DNA of 64,000 nt from Blastocatellia bacterium (lineage in GTDB: Bacteria > Acidobacteriota > Blastocatellia > Pyrinomonadales > Pyrinomonadaceae). The notes below the pieces were generated by a model, which worked only from the letters and a program-made list of their open reading frames with translations, had not been told where the DNA came from and ran no database searches. The stretch covers positions 124,001 through 188,000 of the forward strand of contig PMSM01000006.1 of NCBI GenBank assembly GCA_003168335.1, given 5' to 3'. Each line of letters starts with the position of its first letter. The first letter of the stretch is position 1. This document shows, one piece after another, positions 35,483-43,942 of this stretch. Position numbers and translations under genes: made by a program.

Positions 35483-37387
35483 ATGAAGAATAGATTTGGC
35501 ATCGTACTGCTCACCGCGGCCGCTTTCATTGTCTTTCAAGCCGCATTCGTTAACGCCAGAACACCCATCAGCCCGCCGCCCGCGGCCATCACGCTGTCGG
35601 TCGATGCCACTGAAGCGCCGCGCAAACTTTTTCATGCGCGGATGACGATACCGGTTTCGCCCGGGCCGTTGACTCTGGTTTATCCGAAGTGGATTCCCGG
35701 CGAACACGGACCAACCGGACCGATCGTCAACCTCGCCGGATTGAAACTCACCGCGGGCGGGAAGTCCGTCCCCTGGCGGCGCGACGACGTGGACATGTAT
35801 GCGTTTCATCTTGAAGTGCCCCCCGGCGCCAAAGAACTTGAGGTGGCACTCGATTTTCTTTCGCCGACGTTTGCCGGCGGCTTCACGGCCGGCGCCTCGA
35901 CGACCTCGCATTTGGCGATCGTTACCTGGAACCAGTTGCTGCTTTATCCCGAAGGCTCAAACATCAGCGACGTTACTTTCAAAGCGAATTTGCATCTCCC
36001 CGCGGGTTGGAAGTTCGGCACCTCTCTTCCGGTCGCCGGTCAGTCAGCAAGCAAAGTTGAGTTTGCTCCAGTATCGCTCGAAAGACTGGTTGACTCGCCG
36101 GTGCTCGCAGGCGAGTACTTTCTCGTCATTCCCCTGGCGGCGAATCCGCCTAACGAGATCGACATCGCCGCCGACAATCGCGCCGACCTGGAAATCAGTG
36201 CGGAGTTAACGACCACCCTGAAGCGCGTCGTCAGCGAAGCGACTTCTCTGTTTGGCGCGACGCATTACGAGCACTATCACTTTCTGCTGACGCTGAGCGA
36301 TCACACGGCGCACTTCGGACTTGAGCATCACGAATCGAACGACAGTCGAGTGCCTGAACGCGCGCTGCTTGAGCCGGCCTTGCGTGACGTGGCGCTGGGC
36401 GTGCTGCCACACGAGTTTGTGCACTCGTGGAATGGAAAGTATCGCCGGCCGGCCGGATTGGCGACGACGAATTATCAGGAGCCGATGAAGGGCGAGCTGC
36501 TCTGGGTTTACGAAGGGCTGACGCAGTATCTCGGCAATTTGCTGGCGGCCCGCAGCGGGCTGTGGACGCCACAACAGTATCGCGATCACCTTGCCGAAAT
36601 CGCCGCCGATCTCGATCACAGGCCCGGGCGTCTGTGGCGGCCGCTGATTGATACCACGATCGCGGCCCAGGTTCTGTACGGCGCGCCCGGCGAATGGAAT
36701 TCCTCGCGCCGGGGCGTCGACTTTTACGATGAAGGCTGGCTGATCTGGCTGGATACCGACACCAAGATTCGCGAATTGACGGGCGGCAAGCGCTCGCTCG
36801 ACGATTTCTGCAAGCGGTTTCATGGGGCGCCCAGCACGCCGCCGATGGTCAAAACCTACGTGTTCGAGGATGTCGTGGCGGCTCTGAATGACGTCGCGCC
36901 TTTCGACTGGCGAACTTTTTTGCTGACGCGTTTGAATACGATGGACTTCCATGCGCCGCTCGGTGGCATCGAAAGGGGCGGTTGGAAACTGGCTTATGAA
37001 CCGACGCCCAGCGGGTTTTTGAAAGACCTGGAGCAGGTGCGCGAGGGCATTGAAATGGGCTATTCCATTGGGTTGCGGCTCAATGAAGACGGCTCGATCG
37101 CCGACGTAATCGAGGGCCTGGCCGCCGCCAAAGCCGGGATCGGACCGGGCATGAAGATTCTCGCCTGCAACGGCAAAGCATACTCGGCAGAAGTTCTGCG
37201 CGACTCTGTGAAAGCCACGACCGATCCGAAGCAGCGGCGAATTGATCTGCTGATTGACAATGAAGGACAGGTCGCAACTTATCAACTGACATACGGCGAA
37301 GGCGAGAAGTATCCGGTGCTGGAGCGCGATCAATCAAAGGGTGACACGCTGTCGAAAATCATCGCACCGTTGACGTGGAGCCGGTGA
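35483..37387 (+). CDS. M61 family glycyl aminopeptidase-like protease with PDZ domain
   Basis: A 634-residue exported protease; ATG 35483 is preferred over the track start because GGAG precedes it and it begins a signal peptide (IVLLTAAAFIVFQAAFVNA). Family features in order: N-terminal beta domain (TLVYPKWIPGEHGPTGPI), the catalytic HEFVHSWNGK (HExxH), and ELLWVYEGLTQYLGNLL with the third ligand Glu. A helical region and a C-terminal PDZ domain follow (GYSIGLRLNEDGSIADVIEG, GIGPGMKILACNGKAY). M61 enzymes act on N-terminal glycine or small peptides, probably in the periplasm. Length fits the family (~600-630). Confidence 0.9.
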   Translation: MKNRFGIVLLTAAAFIVFQAAFVNARTPISPPPAAITLSVDATEAPRKLFHARMTIPVSPGPLTLVYPKWIPGEHGPTGPIVNLAGLKLTAGGKSVPWRRDDVDMYAFHLEVPPGAKELEVALDFLSPTFAGGFTAGASTTSHLAIVTWNQLLLYPEGSNISDVTFKANLHLPAGWKFGTSLPVAGQSASKVEFAPVSLERLVDSPVLAGEYFLVIPLAANPPNEIDIAADNRADLEISAELTTTLKRVVSEATSLFGATHYEHYHFLLTLSDHTAHFGLEHHESNDSRVPERALLEPALRDVALGVLPHEFVHSWNGKYRRPAGLATTNYQEPMKGELLWVYEGLTQYLGNLLAARSGLWTPQQYRDHLAEIAADLDHRPGRLWRPLIDTTIAAQVLYGAPGEWNSSRRGVDFYDEGWLIWLDTDTKIRELTGGKRSLDDFCKRFHGAPSTPPMVKTYVFEDVVAALNDVAPFDWRTFLLTRLNTMDFHAPLGGIERGGWKLAYEPTPSGFLKDLEQVREGIEMGYSIGLRLNEDGSIADVIEGLAAAKAGIGPGMKILACNGKAYSAEVLRDSVKATTDPKQRRIDLLIDNEGQVATYQLTYGEGEKYPVLERDQSKGDTLSKIIAPLTWSR

Positions 37388-37469
37388 GGCGACGGTTGTT
37401 TTGGCCATCGGTTGGCGATCAGACAACGGTCCAGAAAGCATTCCACCAGCGCCGAAGGCGCGGCATATT

Positions 37470-37646
37470 AATAGCCCCGGGCGTAAGCCCGGGGATCAAA
37501 GCCAGACAAAATCATAAGCCCGCGAAGCGGGCGACAGAAAAATCCTAACTCTGCGGAAGTGATCATCAATGAAAAGTCTTTCGCCCCTTCGGGGCTCGCA
37601 GTCATATTCCAGTAAATCTTTCCCCGGGCTTACGCCCGGGGCTATT
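37470..37646. repeat. Palindrome with 26-nt perfect arms overlapping a gene start
   Basis: Arm AATAGCCCCGGGCGTAAGCC... (37470-37495) is exactly complementary to 37621-37646. Inside are further palindromes CCCGCGAAGCGGG and CCCCTTCGGGG. The ATG of the downstream ORF (37569) lies within this element. Confidence 0.9.
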
Positions 37647-38855
37647 ACCTTCCGCCCACTTCGTGGGCTGGTTGTCTTACCTTGCTTACGAAGTCTCTTC
37701 GGCATCTTGATTTTGCTAGGCTCGCTTTCAGCAGTCATCGCCCAAACCACCAGCACACCATTCCCACAGGCGACCGAGCTGCAACAGGGACCGCCGCTGA
37801 CGAATCAGGAATTCGTGCAGCTGCTCTTTCAATTGCCAAAGCATCCGGAAGGACGCGACAAACTGATCGACGACGTCAGAAAGCGCGGCATCGCTTTTCC
37901 CCTGACCGACGGTCTGCGATCGCTCGTGGCGACAAAGAGCGGTAACGACTCGCTGCTCAGGCACACGCTGGAAGAAGCCGACCGCCGGCGCACAAATCCG
38001 GTGGTCGCGTCTCTACCACCAACCAGTGAAGGGCTTGACCTGCTCGAACAAACTCGGAAGGCCACGCTGGGCGCCGCTGAGAAGATGCCCGATTATTTGG
38101 TGAAGGAGCAGATCGTCCGATATGTGGCCGAAGGCAATACCAGAAACTGGCGACCCGACGACCATCTGACGGTAGCCGTTAGTTATCGTCAGAGTGCCGG
38201 TGAAGATTACAAACTTCTCTCCATCAATGGCGTTCCGCCGAACGAAAACCAAAGCTATGGGATGAAGCTGGGCGGGACAACTTCCGCCGGCGAATATGTT
38301 TCCATTTTGCGCGATCTGTTCGGTCCGGAGAGTCGCGCGGAATTTAACATGGTCGACACGGACACGTTGCGCGGGCGACGAACAATCATCTACGAATATG
38401 AAGTGAAGAAAGAGTTTTCTCACAGCACTCTGGGGTGGGGCGAACGCGGCTCGACGCCTCTACGTACCATCGCTGGGTATCGAGGGAGAATCTGGGTCGA
38501 TCGCGAGCAGAATCGCGTACTCAGGTTGGAAGAAATCAGCACTGAGATCGAGCCGGGGTTTCCCATTACCGCAGCCAGCCAGGTAATTGACTACGAGTGG
38601 GTGACGATCAACCAGCAGCAACACCTGCTGCCTTCACACGCCGTCGTAGAACTTACGGATCGCGTTCGCGCGCAAACTGAGCAGACGCGCAACGACATTC
38701 TTTTCCGCGGCTATCGCAAGTTCGGCACGGAAGTAAAGATCACCGAAGTCGACGAAAAAGATTTTCCACCCGACAAGCCTGAACCGAACGAGCCGCCCAA
38801 GCCGGAGACGGCGCCGACACTCAAGCCACCACCGCCAAAGAAGCCGAATCCATGA
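37569..38855 (+). CDS. Secreted hypothetical protein with repeat-derived N-terminus
   Basis: A 428-residue ORF as tracked. The first ~33 residues (MKSLSPLRGSQSYSSKSFPG then LTPGAITFRPLRG) are translated palindrome and are unlikely to be original. A signal-like segment follows (SLFGILILLGSLSAVIAQ). The mature protein has PPLTNQEFVQLLFQLPKHPE, KMPDYLVKEQIVRYVAEG, YEYEVKKEFSHSTLGWGE and RIWVDREQNRVLRLEEIS. The last recalls outer-membrane lipoprotein-sorting-like acidobacterial proteins. It ends in a proline-rich tail (PKPETAPTLKPPPPKKPNP). No clear alternative ATG follows the repeat; a TTG near 37710 would cut the signal peptide. Function unknown. Either the repeat supplies the real start or it destroyed the old one. 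Confidence 0.65.
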   Translation: MKSLSPLRGSQSYSSKSFPGLTPGAITFRPLRGLVVLPCLRSLFGILILLGSLSAVIAQTTSTPFPQATELQQGPPLTNQEFVQLLFQLPKHPEGRDKLIDDVRKRGIAFPLTDGLRSLVATKSGNDSLLRHTLEEADRRRTNPVVASLPPTSEGLDLLEQTRKATLGAAEKMPDYLVKEQIVRYVAEGNTRNWRPDDHLTVAVSYRQSAGEDYKLLSINGVPPNENQSYGMKLGGTTSAGEYVSILRDLFGPESRAEFNMVDTDTLRGRRTIIYEYEVKKEFSHSTLGWGERGSTPLRTIAGYRGRIWVDREQNRVLRLEEISTEIEPGFPITAASQVIDYEWVTINQQQHLLPSHAVVELTDRVRAQTEQTRNDILFRGYRKFGTEVKITEVDEKDFPPDKPEPNEPPKPETAPTLKPPPPKKPNP

Positions 38856-38898
38856 AGATGAGTCTCAGGGCAGTAGACGGACCCTTAGGGAGGGCTTT

Positions 38899-39348
38899 TC
38901 ATAGCTGGGAAAGATAACGCCGAATGCCCGCAAACGTATCGCGCCATCCCACTTCACAGCCCGCATAGAACTCGTCGGCAGCGCAATCCACCGGAAAGCC
39001 GTCCTGCACCACTTGCAGTGACGTCTTCCCCGGCCCGATGGAATTCACGGTGAATTCACTGGTAAGGTTCGCGGCAAACCGCAGCGATCCACTACGCGCA
39101 AAATACTCGAAGTCGGAAAACACGATCCGCTTTGGCGGATCGAAAACGCTCATGCGGCCCGCGGTGATGAAATCGGGCAAGTCTTCTTCACCCCAAAGGC
39201 CGACCCAGACTCCGCCCGGCTTCGGATTGACGATGACGTGCGATGCTCCCCACCACTCCCGGATCGCGCTCGGCGTATGCAGCAACGCAAAAACCGTTTC
39301 CGGATCAGCATCGAAGACTTCCTCGTGAATGTGTTTGCGAGTTGTCAT
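38899..39348 (-). CDS. SRPBCC (AHSA1-like) domain protein
   Basis: A 149-residue protein starting at ATG 39348 (MTTRKHIHEEVFDADPETVF); the 330-residue track ORF extends antisense-free but wrongly into the upstream permease gene. GAGG lies ten bases before the chosen ATG. The AHSA1/START-like pattern is clear: ADPETVFALLHTPSAIREWW, GGVWVGLWGEED, PPKRIVFSDFEY, GKTSLQVVQDGF, ending GWRDTFAGIRRYL. Such proteins bind hydrophobic ligands or act as Hsp90-activator-like folds; the ligand here is unknown. It begins five bases after the permease stop, so it is the last gene of the ABC exporter operon. Confidence 0.87.
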   Translation of the reverse strand: MTTRKHIHEEVFDADPETVFALLHTPSAIREWWGASHVIVNPKPGGVWVGLWGEEDLPDFITAGRMSVFDPPKRIVFSDFEYFARSGSLRFAANLTSEFTVNSIGPGKTSLQVVQDGFPVDCAADEFYAGCEVGWRDTFAGIRRYLSQL

Positions 39349-39353
39349 TACAA

Positions 39354-41009
39354 CTACCTCAGGCCTAAAGAAAGTAAGTCCTCGCCGGCGCGAACCAGCG
39401 GACGATTTCTGATCGTGCGGGTAAAGATCCAGTGCAGCAGTCCCATTACTACCAATTCGATCGCGACCAGGACCAAAAGATACCCCGACGTCCATGCCAG
39501 CCACGAAATTCCCACAACTCCCAGCATCGCAAACATCGTCAGAAACATCAGCCACATGTTGCGCGAATACTGTTCCCCGCGGGTGGCCGGCCGCGAGAGT
39601 GGCAGGTATTCCTCCAACAATCCCGGCAGCAGTGAGAGCGTGGGAATTGCGATCAGGCCCGGCACCGTCAACAGCAGCGATTCGCGACCGCCCGGAGCCA
39701 GATACGCAATCAAGATCCCGGCCAGGCAGATTGAAGGAACCAGGAGATAGAAGATGATTGCCTTGCGCACACCGTGAAAGACGGGCGCGGCGCTGGATAA
39801 TGGCGCAACCGCAAAGATGTCCGCGGCTGCGTAGTGCGGCGACATTCGCAACGTCTCTAAAGCTGAGATCGGCATCGACCCCAGCATCCAAATTGTCATC
39901 AGGGGCATGAACGCGGAAAAAACGCCACGATTACGATCGAGCAGGCTGATCAAAGGAAACACCAGAAAGATACTCAAGGAAGGATACAGGCGAAGCTTGA
40001 TGTCGCGATCGCGTCGCATGTAAACCGCGGCCAGTCGAAATGCCCAGCGCTCGATGGGGTCTCGCAGCCACCAGCGCAGGATCGGATTGCGGATGGATGT
40101 CGAACGGCTGCGCACGCGCGTTGGTTTCGGCGTGCGGCTGCGGCTCTCACTTAATCTGGTCAATCCCTCGCCGTAACTCGGCGCCAGCCGGCCAATCGCC
40201 ACGTACGCCAACCCCGCGGTAAACACCAAACCACAGACAACCAGGGGCACGGCATCGGCAACCGGCAGACCACCTGCTACCGATGAATCGATTCCGGCGA
40301 ACCAAGCGGGTGGCAACGGCAAGAGATACCGGGCATAGGGTTCAAAGGTCAGCCCCTCAAACCGCTGCAGCAGGCGCGGCACGACTTGATAACCTCCGAT
40401 GAACAGGATCGACATACCCACCTGTGACCAGGCTGCGAAGTTGTCGAACTTTTCGCGATCGAGGAACTTGATCACCAGGCCATAAGTGCAGACGACCGCA
40501 GCCGCGCAGAACACGCAGAGCATCGTGATCGAAATCACGTGCACGAGCGGGAACCACGGTCGCGCGCCGCGCGCAGCCAGGCCAAAGAAAGTCGGGAACA
40601 GGTTCAGCGCTCCGGCGAGAATGAGCGTGAACGCGATCAGGTTCAGGGATTTTGCCAACAGCAATGTCCGGGGATGAATAGGCCGATGCAGGAGCACGTC
40701 GCTCTCGTTCGTATTGAAGAGAATGTCTCCTGACTCGGCGGTCAGCGCCATGCCCACGACAAAGAATGTCATCGAGTGCAGCATGACGGTGTAAGTAAAC
40801 ACGTCCAGCTGAATCCTCAAGAGCATCAGTCCGTTCATTAGCCCGAGGAATAGATACATGCCCAGCACGAAGAAAATACTGCGGGGCTTACCACCGCGCC
40901 CCATCGACTGCGTAACGCGACCGCGCGTACTCAAACGGAAGTAGCACTTCAGCAACGCCCAAAGTTGCCGGCGGTCTATCGTTCCAGTTTGGGCCGTTGT
41001 GTTCTTCAT
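39354..41009 (-). CDS. ABC-2-type exporter permease
   Basis: A large hydrophobic protein of 551 residues from ATG 41009 (the track begins at a TTG at 41048 that would overlap the ATPase by 23 bp; the GTG at 41024 is a third option). Twelve or so membrane segments alternate with basic loops. A notable one is a cytosolic RSRTPKPTRVRSRSTSIRNP stretch in the middle. EPYARYLLPLPPAWFAGID and VLLHRPIHPRTLLLAKSLN are features of putative exporter permeases paired with CcmA-type ATPases. The substrate is unknown. It lies between its ATPase and an SRPBCC gene on the same strand. Confidence 0.82.
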   Translation of the reverse strand: MKNTTAQTGTIDRRQLWALLKCYFRLSTRGRVTQSMGRGGKPRSIFFVLGMYLFLGLMNGLMLLRIQLDVFTYTVMLHSMTFFVVGMALTAESGDILFNTNESDVLLHRPIHPRTLLLAKSLNLIAFTLILAGALNLFPTFFGLAARGARPWFPLVHVISITMLCVFCAAAVVCTYGLVIKFLDREKFDNFAAWSQVGMSILFIGGYQVVPRLLQRFEGLTFEPYARYLLPLPPAWFAGIDSSVAGGLPVADAVPLVVCGLVFTAGLAYVAIGRLAPSYGEGLTRLSESRSRTPKPTRVRSRSTSIRNPILRWWLRDPIERWAFRLAAVYMRRDRDIKLRLYPSLSIFLVFPLISLLDRNRGVFSAFMPLMTIWMLGSMPISALETLRMSPHYAAADIFAVAPLSSAAPVFHGVRKAIIFYLLVPSICLAGILIAYLAPGGRESLLLTVPGLIAIPTLSLLPGLLEEYLPLSRPATRGEQYSRNMWLMFLTMFAMLGVVGISWLAWTSGYLLVLVAIELVVMGLLHWIFTRTIRNRPLVRAGEDLLSLGLR

Positions 41010-41025
41010 ACCCGAGGAGAGCACC

Positions 41026-41796
41026 TTATCTGGAGAGGGCGCGAGCAAACTCTTCGGCGCGCGCCAGGAGATTTTCCGTGGCCGTCAATTTGTTGAAGAC
41101 GTGCTCCAGCGACTGTTGGCCGGTTTGTTCCATGAGTTGTGTGACCGTGCCGTCAGCGACAATCGATCCCTCGTGAATGATCACGACCCGCTCGCAGATC
41201 CGTTCGACGACGTCGAGAATGTGTGAGCAGTAGACGATCGTTTTGCCTTCGTGGGCCAAAGACGTAATTAATGTCTTCAGACTAAGTGCGGCGTTGGCGT
41301 CGAGGCCATTCAGCGGCTCATCAAAGAAAACTATGTCCGGGTTATGCAGCAGCGCGGCGGTGATCACTACTTTCTGCCGCATGCCTTTTGAATAGGCAGA
41401 CAGCTGTTTGTCCTGCAGGGTGTCCGTCGTGAGATCAAAGAACTGTCCAAAGCGCTCAATGCGCGCGGTCGCTTCGCTCTCAGGAATGTGATAGAGGGCC
41501 GCGACCAGTTGCAGGTATTCCCACGCGGTCAGTGATTCAAAGACCGCGCCGGTTTCCGGCACATACCCAATGATTCGTTTGACGCTGAGTGGATCCTTGA
41601 TGACATCAAAGCCGCCCACCTCTGCCGTGCCGGATGTAGGCATCAACATCCCGGTCAGAATCTTGATGGTCGTGCTCTTGCCCGCGCCGTTCGGGCCCAG
41701 CAAGCCGACCAGTTGTCCGGCCGGAATATCCAGATCGATTTCCCGCACCGCCACCTGCCGGCCAAACTCTTTTGAAAGGTGACGGATCTTGATCAT
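41026..41796 (-). CDS. ABC exporter ATP-binding protein
   Basis: A 256-residue ATPase of the ABC-2/CcmA type. Motifs: Walker A GPNGAGKSTT, Q-loop YVPETGAVFESLTAWEYL, signature AYSKGMRQK, Walker B IVFFDEPLNGLD, switch His in VYCSHILD. The N-terminal MIKIRHLSKEFGRQVAVREI is standard. It powers the permease encoded directly downstream, together forming a drug-, lipid- or polysaccharide-type exporter of unknown cargo. It is the first gene of a three-gene operon (ATPase, permease, SRPBCC). Upstream lies the frameshifted toxin-like gene, with about 27 bp separating the features. Confidence 0.93.
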   Translation of the reverse strand: MIKIRHLSKEFGRQVAVREIDLDIPAGQLVGLLGPNGAGKSTTIKILTGMLMPTSGTAEVGGFDVIKDPLSVKRIIGYVPETGAVFESLTAWEYLQLVAALYHIPESEATARIERFGQFFDLTTDTLQDKQLSAYSKGMRQKVVITAALLHNPDIVFFDEPLNGLDANAALSLKTLITSLAHEGKTIVYCSHILDVVERICERVVIIHEGSIVADGTVTQLMEQTGQQSLEHVFNKLTATENLLARAEEFARALSR

Positions 41797-41823
41797 GAGA
41801 GGACCGAGAGCGTCGTTGGATAC

Positions 41824-42151
41824 TTAGAACAAAGTCAGAATTCCAATAACCTTGTCCCGACCAAGAGCTTCGATGTCGGACTTGTGATCGCGAAGTATCG
41901 CTTCAATGTCTGCTGCAATTTCCGCGGCGTATCCAAATTACTTTCGGAGGAAAGCCCAGCAGTATACAGAGGTCACTGAAGTCCGAGTCTTTGGTAACGA
42001 TCACGAAACCATCGCGAGCCGCGTAGTCGCGCATTTCCTTGTCAGGCGCAAGATCGATGCCCAGCTGGTAAACGTGATTTGAATCCGGATAGAGATCAGC
42101 GAGACGTTCGACTAATTTCGGCGACAGGTTTTGATCAAACAGCAGCTTCAC
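41824..42151 (-). pseudogene. DUF5615 (PIN/Mut7-C-like) toxin-type gene with C-terminal frameshift
   Basis: The intact frame gives 82 residues: MKLLFDQNLSPKLVERLADL, then FVIVTKDSDFSDLCILLGFP (acidic TKDSDF typical of the PIN-like nuclease site) and IWIRRGNCSRH before a stop at 41903. Family members normally continue after GNCS with an ADIEALL-type helix. That helix is present in another frame: ADIEAILRDHKSDIEALGRD, ending at TAA 41824. A one- or two-base indel after the GNC codons therefore truncates the protein by ~35 residues. Sequencing error is possible. Its ATG overlaps the DUF433 stop by four bases, the usual antitoxin-toxin layout. Confidence 0.8.
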
Positions 42152-42372
42152 GCCTCGACCACCATCAAGCGCTTCTCCCGGTCAGCGGCGTAACTTAGAC
42201 ACGCGAGAATATCCTCTTTCGTGAGGTATGGAAAATCTGCGAGAACCTCTTCCTGTGTCATGCCGGAAGCGAGGTATTCCAACACATCGTAAACCGTGAT
42301 GCGCATTCCGCGAATGCAAGGCTTGCCGCCGCGCTTTCCGGGCTCGATCGTGATGATGTCCTGGTAGCTCAT
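42148..42372 (-). CDS. DUF433 antitoxin-type protein
   Basis: A 74-residue DUF433 protein. Family hallmarks are IITIEPGKRGGKPCIRGMRITVYDVL (seen as GGKPCIRGMRITVYDVLEYL) and the helix-turn-helix-like MTQEEVLADFPYLTKEDILA. DUF433 genes commonly precede a DUF5615 PIN-like gene, and the pair behaves as a candidate type II toxin-antitoxin module; few have been tested. Here stop and start overlap (ATGA). The antitoxin looks intact whereas the partner is frameshifted, the expected order of decay. The gene probably autoregulates its promoter, but no operator could be identified. Confidence 0.88.
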   Translation of the reverse strand: MSYQDIITIEPGKRGGKPCIRGMRITVYDVLEYLASGMTQEEVLADFPYLTKEDILACLSYAADREKRLMVVEA

Positions 42373-42632
42373 GTCGTGATACTAAAGCGGGAATGCGGTG
42401 GCAGGCAAGGACTTCTGTCGTGCCCACGGCACTCATTTCGGACATTTAACCCGTTGTTTTCTGGCCGTATCGAAGTTGAAGAGCCAGTATTTCCTTCAGC
42501 GAGTCAGGGAAAACAAACTCGTACGCTAGGTCACCATTGGGAAGGCTCCGCTGTGCGAACCGAGCTTTTGGTAACCAAAGGGCCTCAATGGAGCCGACAA
42601 ACAATTCGAATTCGTCGAGCGGCAGTTGTCCA

Positions 42633-42737
42633 TCAAACTGTATCCAGGCTCTCCACCAGAAGATCGGCAAGTCTGGCGCGCGATTCAACCGGTAAGTTCA
42701 TGGCTTGCTCAGCCACTTGTTCGATGGTTGTGCTCAT
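42633..42737 (-). pseudogene. Truncated addiction-module antitoxin (RelB/TIGR02574-like)
   Basis: A 34-codon frame, MSTTIEQVAEQAMNLPVESR followed by ARLADLLVESLDTV, then TGA. This is the N-terminal helix pair of the small putative addiction-module component family, whose members run to ~70 residues. The missing C-terminal ...W..E...R half is not visible in the other frames. Instead an unrelated frame (FDGQLPLDEFELFVGSIEAL to 42446) follows, so the gene appears broken or recombined. No toxin partner is adjacent. Confidence 0.65.
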
Positions 42738-42796
42738 CGGTTCCAAAGATACGCCTGTAGACCAAGAGTGCTCAAGCGCTTTTAAACTTCCACTTC

Positions 42797-43105
42797 TCAC
42801 TGTCCCGGCGCGATCGTCGATCCCTTATCGATCTTTGCTCCCAGCTTCGCCACCCACAGGCCTGAGTTGATGTCGTTGAAATCGATCAGGCCTTTGTTTG
42901 GTTGTGCGCCCCAGCTGAACTGCAGGTTCGGGCGATACCCTTCCGGGTCGCTGGTCCAAACCCTTCCGATCTCGCGTCCCTGACGACAAAGATCGCCCCG
43001 CCAATTATTCGCTGCACTGCGAAAAAGGCAAAGGTCGCCAAAAGAGCTTTCCCTTTCGCGGGGCTTTGCGTCTTCTCCTGGCGCTCTCGGCGGTGGAGCT
43101 TTGAA
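42797..43105 (-). pseudogene. Start-less C-terminal gene fragment
   Basis: A 102-codon open frame bounded by stops, with no usable start codon, so it is missing from the track. Its end reads GREIGRVWTSDPEGYRPNLQ, FSWGAQPNKGLIDFNDINSG, LWVAKLGAKIDKGSTIAPGQ. NDINSGLWV resembles the ends of LVIVD/choice-of-anchor beta-propeller proteins, but that is a weak call. The 5' part overlaps a repeat-like GCGAAAAAGGCAAAG stretch (~43019-43034). Best read as a decayed gene tail. Confidence 0.45.
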
Positions 43106-43277
43106 TCAAAACACGCAACTTGAACTCTGCCCCGAGCTGCCTCATCATAATTCGCCGGACTTTCATTTATGGCTAATCTCGCCCGGCGACACCGCGAAAA
43201 TATGCGCCGCCACTTTGAGCGCTGTATTGAATGGATGAAAACGCGCTAATATGCTCACCCGATTTTGAGGAGAAGAA

Positions 43278-43862
43278 ATGAGATTGCTACGGACCCTGAT
43301 TTTCGCGACCGCGTCGCTGTTACTTGTCGTCGGCGCTTTGGCGCAGAACCCCAACATCAAACATTTTGACAAAGATGGTCTGTCATTCGACTATCCAGCC
43401 AATTGGCAGTTCAGCGACCAGAGCACGGGACAGATGCAATTCATAGAACTGGCCCAGGGTGACGTGGTGATTCGCGTTCGATCGCCGCGCGAATGGTTGA
43501 AGACACCGGAAAAGGAAGCGCACGCAAAGAAGCTCATCCAGGATCAATACGTAGATGCCTTTGTCACCAGCGTCGAACAAGCCGGCATGCACCCCAAGCG
43601 ATCGACCGTTACTACTCAGATTGCAGGAGCGGATGCCGACGGCGCCAGGGTGCGCGCGGTGTTGGACGGCGCCGTGGGAGGCATGGATTCGTACTACCGC
43701 ATCATCTCGGACAGATTCGCCCAAATGTCAATTCTCGGTTCGGAAAAGGACATCACAAAGACAGCGCCAGTCTGGGACATGATCCAAAAGAGCTTAAAGA
43801 TCGAGCCTCCACCGCAACCACAACCGACGCCGCAACCGTCACCGGCAAAAGGAAAGCCGTGA
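43278..43862 (+). CDS. Secreted PsbP/DUF1795-like hypothetical protein, paralogue 1
   Basis: A 194-residue protein with a signal peptide (LRTLIFATASLLLVVGALAQ) and GAGGAG before the ATG. The mature start [20 protein letters not shown] is the signature of small alpha/beta proteins of PsbP or DUF1795 type, in which a YPxxW segment opens the fold. The middle contains SVEQAGMHPKRSTVTTQIAG and SDRFAQMSILGSEKDI. It ends in a proline-glutamine tail (PPPQPQPTPQPSPAKGKP). Function unknown. The related gene 80 bp downstream shares the same opening block, so a tandem duplication is likely. Confidence 0.75.
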   Translation: MRLLRTLIFATASLLLVVGALAQNPNIKHFDKDGLSFDYPANWQFSDQSTGQMQFIELAQGDVVIRVRSPREWLKTPEKEAHAKKLIQDQYVDAFVTSVEQAGMHPKRSTVTTQIAGADADGARVRAVLDGAVGGMDSYYRIISDRFAQMSILGSEKDITKTAPVWDMIQKSLKIEPPPQPQPTPQPSPAKGKP

Positions 43863-43942
43863 TTGCTCGACCAGAAAGCAGGCCTCGGATCTTCCCGAAA
43901 GGGCCTCGGCAGAGTCGCAGCGTGTAGAATGGACCAAAACGT

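Noticed and set aside
38899-39891. 330-residue version of the SRPBCC ORF
   Set aside because: The first 181 residues overlap the permease gene in another frame. The family domain starts at ATG 39348 with a ribosome binding site.
42446-42688. 80-residue minus-strand ORF as a gene
   Set aside because: Its first third is an out-of-frame reading of the antitoxin remnant. The remainder has no recognised family and no start of its own.
42376-42870. 164-residue plus-strand ORF
   Set aside because: No family resemblance and antisense to the truncated antitoxin and the fragment behind it, which do resemble known sequence.
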